DNA of 53,683 nucleotides from Rehaibacterium terrae. Lineage in GTDB: Bacteria > Pseudomonadota > Gammaproteobacteria > Xanthomonadales > Xanthomonadaceae. Each line of letters starts with the position of its first letter. Positions within the stretch are counted from its first letter, which is position 1. The stretch is from the NCBI RefSeq assembly GCF_014202935.1, contig NZ_JACHHX010000020.1, forward strand, positions 1 to 53,683, given 5' to 3'. The notes under the pieces are model-generated. The model did no database searches. It was not told where the DNA came from and worked only from the letters and a program-made list of their open reading frames with translations. Of the stretch, positions 40,883-50,142 are shown piece by piece. The position numbers and the translations under genes were made by a program.

Positions 40883-41884
40883 ATGGATCTGGTGCGCGCC
40901 AACGCCGAACTCGCCAGGCTCGCCGCCGCACAGGCGCCGGCGCGCCCGGCCGGCAACGATCCGGCCGCGATCGACCGCGCCGCGCGCGAGCTGGAAGGCG
41001 CGTTCGCCAGGATGCTGATCGCCTCGATGCGGCAGACCAGCCTGGGCGATGCGATGTTCGCCGGCGACGCCGGGCACTTCCGCGACCTTTACGACCAGCA
41101 GCTGGCCCGGGCGATCAGCCAGGGCCAGGGCTTGGGCCTGGCGCCGATGATCCGTCGCCAGCTCGGCGGCGAGGCCGCCCCGGCCAGCGCCGGCGACACG
41201 CCGCCGGCGAGCCGCTTCCATTCGCTGGACGGGTATTCCCGCCCGCAGGCGGCGCGCCGGATCCTCAACGAGCTGGCCTCGCTGGGCATACCGGTGAAGA
41301 CCGCGCCGGCGCCGATCGACCAGTGGCAGCCGACCCGGCCGGACGGCCTCGCCGCCCGCACCGCCCCGCCTTCGCCCGAGGGCAAGCCCACGCCGGAGCA
41401 GTTCGTGGCCCGGGTCTGGCCGCACGCCCAACGCGCCGCCGCCGAACTGGGCGTGGACCCGCGCACCCTGGTCGCGCAGGCCGCACTGGAAACCGGCTGG
41501 GGCAGGCACGGCATCCGTCGCGACGATGGCGGCGACGCGCACAACCTGTTCGGCATCAAGGCCACCGGCTGGCAGGGCGACAAGGTCGCGCGCAGCACAC
41601 GCGAGTTCGAGAACGGTGTCGAGCGCCGCGAGGTGGCGGAGTTCCGCGCCTACCGTTCGCCGGCCGAGAGCTTCGCCGACTATGTGCGCCTGCTCAAGAC
41701 CAGCCCGCGCTACGCCGAGGCGCTCGACAGTGGCGGCGACGGCCGCCGCTTCGCGCAGTCCTTGCAGCGCGCCGGCTACGCCACCGACCCGCAGTACGCC
41801 GCCAAGCTGACCGCGATCGCCGAGGGGCCGACCCTCAGGCGCGCGCTGGCGCAGCTCGGCATCACCGAGCCTTCGAAGGCCTGA
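40883..41884 (+). CDS. flgJ: Peptidoglycan hydrolase / rod cap FlgJ
   Basis: This is the two-domain form. Residues 1-100 are the rod-binding part (LEGAFARMLIASMRQTSLGDAMF). Residues about 165-325 are a beta-N-acetylglucosaminidase that opens the cell wall for the rod, with likely catalytic E203 in AALETGWGRHGI, and FRAYRSPAESFADYVRLLK. The 333 residues match the dual-domain gamma-proteobacterial type. GAGG precedes the ATG. Confidence 0.95.
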   Translation: MDLVRANAELARLAAAQAPARPAGNDPAAIDRAARELEGAFARMLIASMRQTSLGDAMFAGDAGHFRDLYDQQLARAISQGQGLGLAPMIRRQLGGEAAPASAGDTPPASRFHSLDGYSRPQAARRILNELASLGIPVKTAPAPIDQWQPTRPDGLAARTAPPSPEGKPTPEQFVARVWPHAQRAAAELGVDPRTLVAQAALETGWGRHGIRRDDGGDAHNLFGIKATGWQGDKVARSTREFENGVERREVAEFRAYRSPAESFADYVRLLKTSPRYAEALDSGGDGRRFAQSLQRAGYATDPQYAAKLTAIAEGPTLRRALAQLGITEPSKA

Positions 41885-41888
41885 TGCG

Positions 41889-43781
41889 ATGAGCACCCTG
41901 CTGAGCAACGGCATCTCCGCCCTCACCTCCTTCCAGCGCGCGCTGTCGACGATCAGCCACAACGTCGCCAATGCCAACACGCCCGGCTACAGCCGGCAGG
42001 TGCTGGACCTGTCGGCGCGCGCCGGCCAGGCCTACGGCTTCGGCTTCATCGGCGCCGGCGTGCAGGTGGACAGCGTCCGTCGCGTCACCGACCTGTTCAA
42101 TTTCGCCCGCTCGCTGGACAGCGCCGCCGAACTCGGCCGCCTGGGCGAACTGGCGGCGCTGGCCGGCCGCGTCGACAAGCTCGTTTCCGACCAGGGCACC
42201 GGCCTGACCGGGCCGTGGTCGAAGTTCTTCGATGCCGGCCAGGGGGTCTCGACGCAGCCGACTTCGACCGCCGCCCGGCAGAACCTGCTGGCCGCCGGCG
42301 AAGCCCTGGCAGCGCGCTTCCGCAGCCTGGACGCCCAGTTCAAGGGCATGGAGTCCGAACTCAACGGCAAGCTCCGGGCCGGCGTCGACGACGCCAACCG
42401 GCTGAGCGCCGAGATCGCGCGACTGAACCAGGAGATCGTGCGCCAGCGCGGCCTGGCCGGCGGCCAGCCGCCGAACGACCTGCTCGACCAGCGCGAGCGG
42501 CTGATCGGCGAACTGTCGGCGCGGCTGGGCGTGAACACCGTGCTGCAGGACGACGGCGCGCTCAACGTGTTCACCCCCAGCGGCCAGGCGATGGTGGTCG
42601 GCACCACCTCGCTCAGGCTCGGCACGGTCGCCGACCCGTTCAGCCCGGACCGGCTGGAGCTGGCCATCGAGACGCCGCACGGCCGCGTGCTGCTCAACGA
42701 CGGCGCGATCGGCGGCGCGCTCGGCGGCCTGCTGGAATTCCGGCGCGACGTGCTCGATCCGGCGGCCGCCCAGCTCGGACGGATGGCGGCGACCCTGGCG
42801 CACAGCTTCAATGCCCAGCACCGCGCCGGTGTCGACCTGTATGGCCAGCCCGGCGGCGACTTCTTCACCCCGATCGTGCCGACGACCGCCGGCCACACGC
42901 TCAACGCCGGCAGCGCCGCGCTGTCGGCCAGCCTGAGCGACATCGCCGGCTATCGTGGCGAGGACGTGGTGCTCGCCTTCGACGGCACCGGCTGGAGTGC
43001 CACCGAACGCACCACCGGCCGCGCCGTGCCGCTCGGCGGCAGCGGCACCGCCGGCGACCCGCTGGTGTTCAACGGCGTGTCGGTGGTGGTGTCCGGCACC
43101 GCCGCCCCCGGCGACCGCTTCCTGGTGCGCCCGGCGATCGGCGCCGCCGGCCAGCTGTCGATCGCGGTCAAGGATCCGGCGCGGATCGCCGCCGCCAGTC
43201 CGCTGCGGGCCAGCGCCGATCTCGCCAACGTCGGCAACATGAGCGTGCAGTCGCTGACGGTGGAAGACGCCGGCATCCTGGATTTCAACGCCAGCCACAC
43301 CATCGTCTTCACCGGCCCGAACAGCTACACCATCGACGGCGTCGGGCCGCACGCCTACGACCCCGACGCCGGCATCGCCCAGGGCGGTTGGCGGCTGAAG
43401 CTGGAGGGCACGCCGGTGGCCGGCGACAGCTTCCGCATCGCGCCGCGCGGCGCCGGTTCCAGCGACAACGGCAACGCCCGCCTGTTCGCGGTGCTGGACG
43501 GCCGCGGCCAGCTCGACGGGGGCAACCTCAGTCTCAACGGCGCGCTCGGCCAGCTCACCACCAGCGTGGGCTCGGCCGCGCGCCACGCCGAGTACGCGCG
43601 CGACGCGCAGCAGATCATCGACACCCAGGTGCGCGCCGAGCGCGAGGCGGTGTCGGGCGTCAACCTCGACGAGGAGGCGGCCAATCTGGTGCGCTACCAG
43701 CAGGCCTACCAGGCCGCCGCGCAGATGATCGGCACGGCCGACACCCTCTTCCAGACCCTGCTCGCGGCGGTACGGCGATGA
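41889..43781 (+). CDS. flgK: Hook-filament junction protein FlgK (HAP1)
   Basis: The 630-residue FlgK begins MSTLLSNGISALTSFQRAL and SHNVANANTPGYSRQV. The C-terminal helix is LDEEAANLVRYQQAYQAAAQMI. It joins hook to filament. It starts 4 bp after flgJ and overlaps flgL by four bases. Exported with the aid of FlgN. Confidence 0.95.
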   Translation: MSTLLSNGISALTSFQRALSTISHNVANANTPGYSRQVLDLSARAGQAYGFGFIGAGVQVDSVRRVTDLFNFARSLDSAAELGRLGELAALAGRVDKLVSDQGTGLTGPWSKFFDAGQGVSTQPTSTAARQNLLAAGEALAARFRSLDAQFKGMESELNGKLRAGVDDANRLSAEIARLNQEIVRQRGLAGGQPPNDLLDQRERLIGELSARLGVNTVLQDDGALNVFTPSGQAMVVGTTSLRLGTVADPFSPDRLELAIETPHGRVLLNDGAIGGALGGLLEFRRDVLDPAAAQLGRMAATLAHSFNAQHRAGVDLYGQPGGDFFTPIVPTTAGHTLNAGSAALSASLSDIAGYRGEDVVLAFDGTGWSATERTTGRAVPLGGSGTAGDPLVFNGVSVVVSGTAAPGDRFLVRPAIGAAGQLSIAVKDPARIAAASPLRASADLANVGNMSVQSLTVEDAGILDFNASHTIVFTGPNSYTIDGVGPHAYDPDAGIAQGGWRLKLEGTPVAGDSFRIAPRGAGSSDNGNARLFAVLDGRGQLDGGNLSLNGALGQLTTSVGSAARHAEYARDAQQIIDTQVRAEREAVSGVNLDEEAANLVRYQQAYQAAAQMIGTADTLFQTLLAAVRR

Positions 43782-44977
43782 GTTCGCGCATTTCCACCTC
43801 GATGATGCATGCCCTCGCGGTCGCGCAGATGCAGTCGCGCCAGGCCGCGCTGTTCAAGGTCCAGCAGCAGATCGCCACCCAGAGCAGGCTGCTCACCGCC
43901 AAGGACGACCCGGTCGCGGCCGGCGTCGCCGTCGCCCTGGACCGTGCCGAGGCGGCCTGGGTGCGCTATGGCGAGAATGCCAGCCAACTGGCACACCGGC
44001 TGTCGCTCACCGAAACCGCGCTAAGTTCGATCGGCGATCGCATCGCCCGCCTGCGCGAGATCGCCATCCAGGCCAACAGCGGTGCGATGTCGGCGGAAGA
44101 CCGCCGCGCCTTCCTGCCCGAGCTGAGGGAACACTACGACGCACTGCTGGCGCTGGCCAACACGTCCGATGGCCAGGGCCGTTTCCTGTTCGGCGGCGCG
44201 CAGGACGGCGCACCGCCGTTCGTGCGGGTGAGCGGCGGGGTGGACTACGTCGGCGACCAGACCCAGCGTCGGGTCGAGATCGCCCCGGAAGTGTCGATCG
44301 CCGATTCCGATCCCGGCAGCGAGATCTTCCTGCGCATCCGCAACGGCAACGGACACTCGGTGGCACGGCCCGACCCGGGCAATGCCGGCGTGGCGGTGAT
44401 CAAGTCCGACGGCATCACCGATCCCGGCGCCTGGGACGGCGGCAGCTACCGCGTCGCGTTCAGCGGCGGCGCCTACACCGTGCTCGACAGCGGCGGCAAT
44501 CCGGTGGCGACCGGCCCGTATGTGCCGGGCGAGGCGATCCGCTTCGCCGGCTATCAGCTCACCCTGGGCGGCGAGCCGGCCGACGGCGACGCCTTCGATG
44601 TCGGCCCGGCGCGGAACCAGGGGCTGTTCGAGACGCTGGAGAACCTGATCGCCACCATCCAGATGCCCGGCCTGCCGGCATCCAACAAAGCCGCCCAGCA
44701 GAACGCCTTCTACGCCGTGCTGCAGGATCTGGAGCAGGCCGGCAATCACGTGATCGACGCCCGCGCCAGTGTCGGCGCGCGCCTGGCCACGCTCGACCGC
44801 ACCGCCGAAGAGCGCGAGGGCCAGCTGCTGGCGACGCGCGTCACGCTGTCCTCGCTGCGTGACCTCGACTACGCCGAGGCGATCACCCGTCTGACCAGGG
44901 AATCGACCACGCTGGAAGCCGCGCAGCTGAGCTTCGCGCGCATCCAGTCGCTGTCGCTGTTCAGCCTGCTGCGCTGA
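43778..44977 (+). CDS. flgL: Hook-filament junction protein FlgL (HAP3)
   Basis: The 399-residue FlgL has the flagellin-like N-terminus MSSRISTSMMHALAVAQMQ and QQQIATQSRLLTAKDDPVAA. The C-terminal DYAEAITRLTRESTTLEAAQLSFARIQ closes the pair of axial helices. Its ATG overlaps the flgK stop (ATGA). Last gene of the flgG-flgL unit. Confidence 0.94.
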   Translation: MSSRISTSMMHALAVAQMQSRQAALFKVQQQIATQSRLLTAKDDPVAAGVAVALDRAEAAWVRYGENASQLAHRLSLTETALSSIGDRIARLREIAIQANSGAMSAEDRRAFLPELREHYDALLALANTSDGQGRFLFGGAQDGAPPFVRVSGGVDYVGDQTQRRVEIAPEVSIADSDPGSEIFLRIRNGNGHSVARPDPGNAGVAVIKSDGITDPGAWDGGSYRVAFSGGAYTVLDSGGNPVATGPYVPGEAIRFAGYQLTLGGEPADGDAFDVGPARNQGLFETLENLIATIQMPGLPASNKAAQQNAFYAVLQDLEQAGNHVIDARASVGARLATLDRTAEEREGQLLATRVTLSSLRDLDYAEAITRLTRESTTLEAAQLSFARIQSLSLFSLLR

Positions 44978-45549
44978 TGGCCGCCGTGGCCGCGTCACCG
45001 CGACCACGATCACGACCACGACCACGACCACGACCACGGTCCGCTGCCTTGCGGTGTCGGCTTCGCCGCCATGACACCCCCACAGGCATGCTGTCGTCGT
45101 GCGGCATGCCCATCGGCGCATTCGTGCGGCGCATTCGTGCGGCACATTCGTGTGCGCGTTGTTCCTGTGTGCGTCGCCTCGCGCAGTCAGGAATCGCAGC
45201 GCGCCGCCGCTAACGCGCTCAGCGGGATTTCGCCCGCATGGAACACAGATGAGGGTGCGGTGCCCGTGTGCGTCGCAGCGCGTTACAGAGACGCCGCCGA
45301 CATGCCGATAAAGCGCGTGCCCGGGCATCGGCGGAGAGGTGACCGGGCGTGCGGCGTCGCATCGCATCGACTTGCCGCACAGGGAAGTCGCGGGGCGCGA
45401 AGGGCCGCTTGACATCGGCGCTAAAGATTCCCCCGGCCCTTCCGATAACCTGGTCAGCAGCGGCAAGGCCTCGGACACAAAGGCCCCAACCCTGCGGCTA
45501 CCGGCAGGCCCACCGCCAGGCCGGGCACCGACAACCGAGGAGAGCACCC
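44978..45549. other. Long flgL-fliC intergenic region with short tandem repeats
   Basis: This 572-bp gap holds no recognised gene. It has six copies of a CGACCA hexamer (45001-45036, one variant). A 13-bp tandem repeat GCATTCGTGCGGC lies at 45118-45156 (two exact, one degraded). An inverted repeat GGCATGC...GCATGCC is at 45085-45110. The fliC sigma-28 promoter follows at 45422-45448. Confidence 0.7.
45422..45448 (+). promoter_or_regulatory. Sigma-28 (FliA) promoter of fliC
   Basis: TAAAGATT (45422-45429), 11 bp, TCCGATAA (45441-45448) matches TAAAGTTT-N11-GCCGATAA, with a leader of about 100 bp before fliC. The -35 box is nearly the same as that before flgM. Confidence 0.88.
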
Positions 45550-46701
45550 ATGCAAGTCATCAACACCAACGTGATGTCGCTGAACGCTCAGCGCAATCTC
45601 AACAGCAACAGCATGAGCCTGGCCACGTCGATCCAGCGCCTGTCTTCGGGCCTGCGCATCAACAGCGCCAAGGACGACGCCGCGGGCCTGGCGATTTCCG
45701 AGCGCTTCACCACCCAGATCCGCGGCCTGAACGTGGCCGTGCGCAACGCCAACGACGGCATCTCGCTGGCGCAGACCGCCGAAGGCGCGCTGGCCGAGAT
45801 CAGCAACAACCTGCAGCGCATCCGCGAGCTGGCCGTGCAGTCCTCCAACGCCAGCAACTCCGCCAGCGACCGCGCCGCGCTGCAGAAGGAAGTCACCCAG
45901 CTCACCGCCGAGATCAACCGCGTCGCCACCCAGACCGAGTTCAACGGCACCAAGCTGCTGGACGGCAGCTTCACCGGGCAGGCCTTTCAGGTCGGCGCCA
46001 ATGCCGGCCAGCTGATCACGGTCGACGCCGTGACCAACGCCCAGACCGGCTCGCTCGGCGGCACCCTGTTCGCCGACGGTACGGTGACCATCGCCGCGCC
46101 GGCGGACGAGAACACGGCGATCAGCCTGACCGGCATCAGCATCAACGGCGTGGCTCTGGACGACATCAGCGTCGCCGCCAGCGGCACCACCGCGGCCGAC
46201 ACCCAGACCGCGGCGGTCAGCGCCCTGGTTTCGGCGATCAACGCCAAGTCCGCCGAGCTCGGTGTCATCGCCGAGGCCGACAGTGCCGCCGGCGTCGTGA
46301 ACGTGCGCTCCTTCCAGGCGGGCGACAGCGCCATCGACTTCCAAATCACCGGCGCCAGCGCCGCGTTCGTCGCGCCGACCAGCGAGACCTTCGTGGCCGA
46401 CGTGGACATCTCCACCTTCGCCGGGGCCCAGCAGGCCATCGCGATCATGGATTCGGCCCTGACCTCGGTGAACTCGGCCCGCGCCGACATGGGCGCGGTG
46501 CAGAACCGCTTCACCTCGGTGATCGCCAACCTGCAGACCACCTCGGAGAACCTGAGCGCTTCGCGCAGCCGCATCCGCGACACCGACTTCGCGGCCGAGA
46601 CCGCCGAGCTGACCCGCACGCAGATCCTGCAGCAGGCCGGCGTGGCGATGCTGGCCCAGGCCAACCAGGTGCCGCAGGGCGTGCTCAGCCTGCTGCGCTG
46701 A
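45550..46701 (+). CDS. fliC: Flagellin FliC
   Basis: The filament protein, 383 residues. The D0/D1 N-terminus is [17 protein letters not shown].., [20 protein letters not shown]. The C-terminus is [20 protein letters not shown] and ends QGVLSLLR. The variable middle is short and Ala/Thr-rich. GGAG precedes the ATG. Only one flagellin gene is present in the window. Confidence 0.97.
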   Translation: MQVINTNVMSLNAQRNLNSNSMSLATSIQRLSSGLRINSAKDDAAGLAISERFTTQIRGLNVAVRNANDGISLAQTAEGALAEISNNLQRIRELAVQSSNASNSASDRAALQKEVTQLTAEINRVATQTEFNGTKLLDGSFTGQAFQVGANAGQLITVDAVTNAQTGSLGGTLFADGTVTIAAPADENTAISLTGISINGVALDDISVAASGTTAADTQTAAVSALVSAINAKSAELGVIAEADSAAGVVNVRSFQAGDSAIDFQITGASAAFVAPTSETFVADVDISTFAGAQQAIAIMDSALTSVNSARADMGAVQNRFTSVIANLQTTSENLSASRSRIRDTDFAAETAELTRTQILQQAGVAMLAQANQVPQGVLSLLR

Positions 46702-46723
46702 TCGACCACCCCGCAACCCGCCC

Positions 46724-46747
46724 GGCCGCGACCCTCGGGTCGCGGCC
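46724..46747 (+). terminator. Stem-loop after fliC
   Basis: GGCCGCGACCC and GGGTCGCGGCC form an 11-bp perfect stem around TC, 22 nt past the fliC stop. With no T-run it could limit read-through into flaG or protect the fliC mRNA end. Confidence 0.6.
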
Positions 46748-46774
46748 GGCGCGCTGACCCGGAGCGTCTGAGCC

Positions 46775-47059
46775 ATGAGCGCGGACATCGGCCCGACCCC
46801 ACCGGCCCTCCCGGTTTCACCCGCACCGTCCGTGCCCTCCGGGCAGGCCGAGGCACGCGCCTTGCAGGCGCATTACGACCAGATGCTCGCCCGGAGCGAG
46901 CTCAAGTTTCACGTGGTCGGCGAGCCGCCACGCGTCGTGGTGCAGGTGATCGACGGGCGGACCGGCGAGGTCGTGCGGCAGATCCCGAACGAGGACGCGC
47001 TGCGGCTGGCCGAGGAGTTTTCCCGCCGCGGGCCATCGGCCGGCGGCATCGTCGTGTAG
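46775..47059 (+). CDS. flaG: FlaG family protein
   Basis: A 94-residue protein with a Pro-rich start and the FlaG core: LKFHVVGEPPRVVVQVIDGRTGEVVRQIP. FlaG proteins sit between fliC and fliD in many polar flagellates and influence filament length; the mechanism is unclear. GGAG precedes the ATG. Confidence 0.85.
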   Translation: MSADIGPTPPALPVSPAPSVPSGQAEARALQAHYDQMLARSELKFHVVGEPPRVVVQVIDGRTGEVVRQIPNEDALRLAEEFSRRGPSAGGIVV

Positions 47060-47074
47060 CGCACAGGAGCGGAC

Positions 47075-48451
47075 ATGGCCGGTTTGACGGCATCGGGCGT
47101 AGGTTCGGGTCTCGACATCCAGGGGCTGGTGCAGCAGCTGGTGGCCGCCGAGCGCGCGCCGCATGCGCTGCGCCTGAACCGCGCCGAGGCAGGCGCCAAG
47201 GCCAAGCTGTCGGCCCTCGGCAGCCTCAGCAGTGCCTTCGATGCGCTCAGGAAGGCGCTCGATCCGCTCAGGAACCAGGACGCCTTCGGCGCCCGCACGG
47301 CGAAATCCACCGCCGAGGATGTGTTCACCGTCAGCGCCGCGCGCAACGCCCCCCTCGGCAGCTACGAGGTGGAAGTGCTCTCGCTGGCCAGCGCCCACAA
47401 GCTGGTGTCCGGCGCGCTCGACGAGGAGGCTTCCCTCGGCGTCGGCCGGTTGCTGATCGAGGTCGGCGACAAGACCTTCGAGGTCGAGATCGTCGCCGGC
47501 AAGGACAGTCCGGCCGAGATCCGCGACGCCGTCAATGCCGCGGCCAAGGCCGCCGGTGCCAAGCTCGGCGCGACCTTGGTGCGCTCCGACGATGGCGTCC
47601 ATCTGAGCCTCACGGCGACCGAAACCGGCGCCGCCAACCGCATCCGGGTGACCCGGCTCGAGGGCGATGCCACCCTCGATGCGCTGGTTTACGACCCGGG
47701 CACGCTCACGTCGCTGACCGAACGCAACCCCGCCGCCGATGCCCAGGTACGCATCGACGGGCTGTTGCGCTCGGCCACCGGCAACCGGATCACCGATGCG
47801 GTGCCCGGATTGACCATCGAGCTGAAGAAGGCCGAACCGGGCGAAATCAGCACCTTCACGGTGTCGGCCGACGCCAGCGCGGTGCGCGGCGCCGTGCAGG
47901 CCTTCGTCAACGCCTACAACGCCGCCGTCAGTGCGATGGCGAGCGTCACCCGCTACAACGCCGAGACCCGCGAGCCCTCGGCACTGACCGGCGACGCCCT
48001 GATCCGCGGCGCCAGCTCGCAGCTGCGCAACGCGCTGTCCGAGGCGCTGGGTGAGGCGGCGGAGATGGGCCTGACGGCCTCCAGGCTCGGTTTGAGCACC
48101 CGCGTCGACGGCACCCTCGCCTTCGACGCCGGCAAGTTCGACGCGGCATTGGCCAGCGACGGCGCGAGCATCCGCGAGGCCTTCGGCGGCGACAGCGGGT
48201 TGGCGGCGCGCCTGGCCGATGTCGTCGACCGCTTCATCGGCAGGGACGGCGCGTTCGCCGGGCGCAGCGCCGGCCTCAACAAGCAGCTCAAGAGCGTGGC
48301 CGACCAGCGCGAGGCGCTGGACCGCCGCCTGGAATCGGTGCGTGCGCGCTACCTGGCGCAGTTCACCGCGATGGACACGCTGATCGCCCAGCTCAACTCC
48401 ACCAGCCAGTTCCTGGCCCAGCGGCTCGCGCCTCCGCGACAGGAGTCGTAA
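47075..48451 (+). CDS. fliD: Filament cap protein FliD (HAP2)
   Basis: FliD caps the filament and folds incoming flagellin. The 458-residue product begins ASGVGSGLDIQGLVQQLVAAERAPHALRL. It ends with KSVADQREALDRRLESVRARYLAQFTAMDTLIAQLNSTSQFL, both diagnostic. AGGAG precedes the ATG. Confidence 0.95.
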   Translation: MAGLTASGVGSGLDIQGLVQQLVAAERAPHALRLNRAEAGAKAKLSALGSLSSAFDALRKALDPLRNQDAFGARTAKSTAEDVFTVSAARNAPLGSYEVEVLSLASAHKLVSGALDEEASLGVGRLLIEVGDKTFEVEIVAGKDSPAEIRDAVNAAAKAAGAKLGATLVRSDDGVHLSLTATETGAANRIRVTRLEGDATLDALVYDPGTLTSLTERNPAADAQVRIDGLLRSATGNRITDAVPGLTIELKKAEPGEISTFTVSADASAVRGAVQAFVNAYNAAVSAMASVTRYNAETREPSALTGDALIRGASSQLRNALSEALGEAAEMGLTASRLGLSTRVDGTLAFDAGKFDAALASDGASIREAFGGDSGLAARLADVVDRFIGRDGAFAGRSAGLNKQLKSVADQREALDRRLESVRARYLAQFTAMDTLIAQLNSTSQFLAQRLAPPRQES

Positions 48452-48454
48452 ACG

Positions 48455-48886
48455 GTGTCGAACATGTACGGCAAGCGCGGCTTCCTCGACCAGTACCGCC
48501 AGACCAGCTCGGCCGCCGCCGAGCACGACCCCCACCGCGTGATCGCGATGCTGCTGGCAGGCGCCATCGAGCGCATCCGGCTGGCCCGGCTCAACCTCGA
48601 GCGTGGCGACATCGCGGGCAAGGCGCAGGCGATCGGCGCCGCGATGTCCATCGTCGACGGCCTGCGGCTGTCGCTCGACCACGAGGCCGGCGGCGAGATC
48701 GCTGCCGGCCTCGAGTCGCTCTACGACTACGCCAGCCTGCGTCTGGTCGAGGCCAATGCACACAACGACGACGGACGCCTGCGCGAGGTCGAGGGCCTGC
48801 TCGGCGAGATCGAATCGGCCTGGGCCGCGATTCCGCGCCAGATGGGTGCGGCGGCGGCGCATGGGGCGGGCGGTACCGCCCCATGA
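48455..48886 (+). CDS. fliS: Flagellin export chaperone FliS
   Basis: FliS binds flagellin and prevents early polymerisation. The 143-residue helical product has YRQTSSAAAEHDPHRVIAMLLAGAIERI and LDHEAGGEIAAGLESLYDYASLRL. AGGAG nine bases upstream supports the GTG at 48455 over a later ATG (48464). An Ala/Gly-rich C-terminal tail follows. Confidence 0.92.
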   Translation: MSNMYGKRGFLDQYRQTSSAAAEHDPHRVIAMLLAGAIERIRLARLNLERGDIAGKAQAIGAAMSIVDGLRLSLDHEAGGEIAAGLESLYDYASLRLVEANAHNDDGRLREVEGLLGEIESAWAAIPRQMGAAAAHGAGGTAP

Positions 48887-49164
48887 GCGCGTTGGCGCCG
48901 CTGCTGGCCGAGCTTGCCGAGCTGCGGCGTGCGGTCGAGGATGAGGACTGGCCGCTGGCCGCCACGCTGGCCCGCCGCCACGACCACGCGCTGCGCGCGG
49001 CGGTGCGTGATGGCGTGGCCGACGAACTGGCCGCGCTGTTGGCGGCGCAACAGGCCTTGATCGCCGACTTCGCGCGGCGGCGCGAGGAGGCGGCCGAGCG
49101 GCTGCGCGGCCTGCGTCGGGCCGACGGCGCCGCGCGCGCCTATCGGGACGGGGGGGAGCCATGA
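48883..49164 (+). CDS. FliT-like small helical protein
   Basis: A 93-residue, Ala/Arg-rich helical protein (LAELAELRRAVEDEDWPLAATLARRHD). It overlaps fliS at ATGA and the next gene by four bases. Its position after fliS is that of FliT, the FliD chaperone, and its length fits. Sequence similarity by eye is too weak to assign the symbol. Confidence 0.6.
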   Translation: MSALAPLLAELAELRRAVEDEDWPLAATLARRHDHALRAAVRDGVADELAALLAAQQALIADFARRREEAAERLRGLRRADGAARAYRDGGEP

Positions 49165-49730
49165 GCATGAGCGCCGAAGCCGCCGAGCGGGAGCTGTTCG
49201 ACGATGCGCTGACCTGCCGCGAGGCGCTGCCGGCCGAGTTCGTCCCCGACGCGCTGGACGCGGCCTCGCGCGAGCGCGCCGCGGAACGGGCCGAGGGCCT
49301 GCTGCGTGCCATCGCCCTGGTCGAGGACAGTCATGGCGAGGAAGGCGATGAGCGCGGCGCCAACGAACCGGTGCTGCAGCGCATCGAGGCCAAGCTGAAT
49401 CTGCTGTTCGAGCTGGTCGGTCTGGTCGTGCGCCGCGAGGTCGCGCCGCTGCCGGTGGTCGAGCTGCGCTGGTCGCGGCGTGGCGTCGAGCTGGCCGGCG
49501 CGTCGCCGGTGGCGCCGGGACAGGCCGGCCTGCTGCGCCTGCAGCCGGTGTCCTGGCTGCCGCAGGCGATCGAGCTGCCGGTCGAAGTGATCGCGGTCGA
49601 CCGCTGCGAACCGGCGCCGCGCCTGTGGCTGCGTTTCTCGCCGCTGCCGGAAGCGCTGGAATCGGCGCTCGAGCGGCACCTGTTCCGCCTGCACCGCCGC
49701 GCCATCGCCGGCGCCCGCCGCCAGCGCTGA
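49161..49730 (+). CDS. Atypical PilZ-domain protein of the flagellar cluster
   Basis: A 189-residue protein. The first half is charged and helical (about 30-95, VLQRIEAKLNLLFELVGLV). The second half has a PilZ-like beta barrel: VELRWSRRGVELAGAS, GQAGLLRLQPVSWLPQAIELPVEVI. It ends with LESALERHLFRLHRRAI. The usual c-di-GMP motif RxxxR...D/NxSxxG is not intact. This fits the xanthomonad tetrameric PilZ-like proteins, which use a long helix to oligomerise. A second ATG six bases downstream (49167) has better ribosome-binding-site spacing. Confidence 0.7.
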   Translation: MSMSAEAAERELFDDALTCREALPAEFVPDALDAASRERAAERAEGLLRAIALVEDSHGEEGDERGANEPVLQRIEAKLNLLFELVGLVVRREVAPLPVVELRWSRRGVELAGASPVAPGQAGLLRLQPVSWLPQAIELPVEVIAVDRCEPAPRLWLRFSPLPEALESALERHLFRLHRRAIAGARRQR

Positions 49731-50142
49731 GCGGACGCCGGGCGCCGCCCCGCGCACGGGCAGCCAGGGCGGGGGCGTCCGGTGCGGTGGTCGCGCGCAC
49801 CGCGCTGTCAGCTGCAAATTGCGCAATCGCGCACATGGCGGTTGGCAGACGCACGGGGGCCCGCTATCGCGTCGGGTCGGATCGCGAAAGGTGGCCGGGG
49901 GCTGCGCCATGCGGATGCCGACGATCACGCGCTGGTGCGCTTCGCCCTGCGTCGTGCCGAGGAGTACGATGAAAGCCGCTGCCGGAAGCAACGGCCGGCC
50001 GGGCTGTCGGAATCCCGTCGCTTCCGGTACAAGGGCAAGTACCGATGCAGGGTAGTGGCCGGACCGGCCGGGGAATCCTCCCCGCGCGAACCGTCGGCGG
50101 CTTCCCGGGATCGGTTTTCCGTGCGATGTTCCGGGCAAGCAG
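49731..50142. other. Intergenic region upstream of rpoN
   Basis: A 412-bp gap before rpoN with no recognised gene. A perfect 10-bp palindrome ATTGCGCAAT is at 49818-49827. No sigma-54 element was found. The rpoN promoter should be here but is not obvious. Confidence 0.45.

Noticed and set aside
44977-45213. 78-codon frame after flgL
   Set aside because: Its Arg/Pro run comes from the CGACCA repeat and there is no ribosome-binding site.
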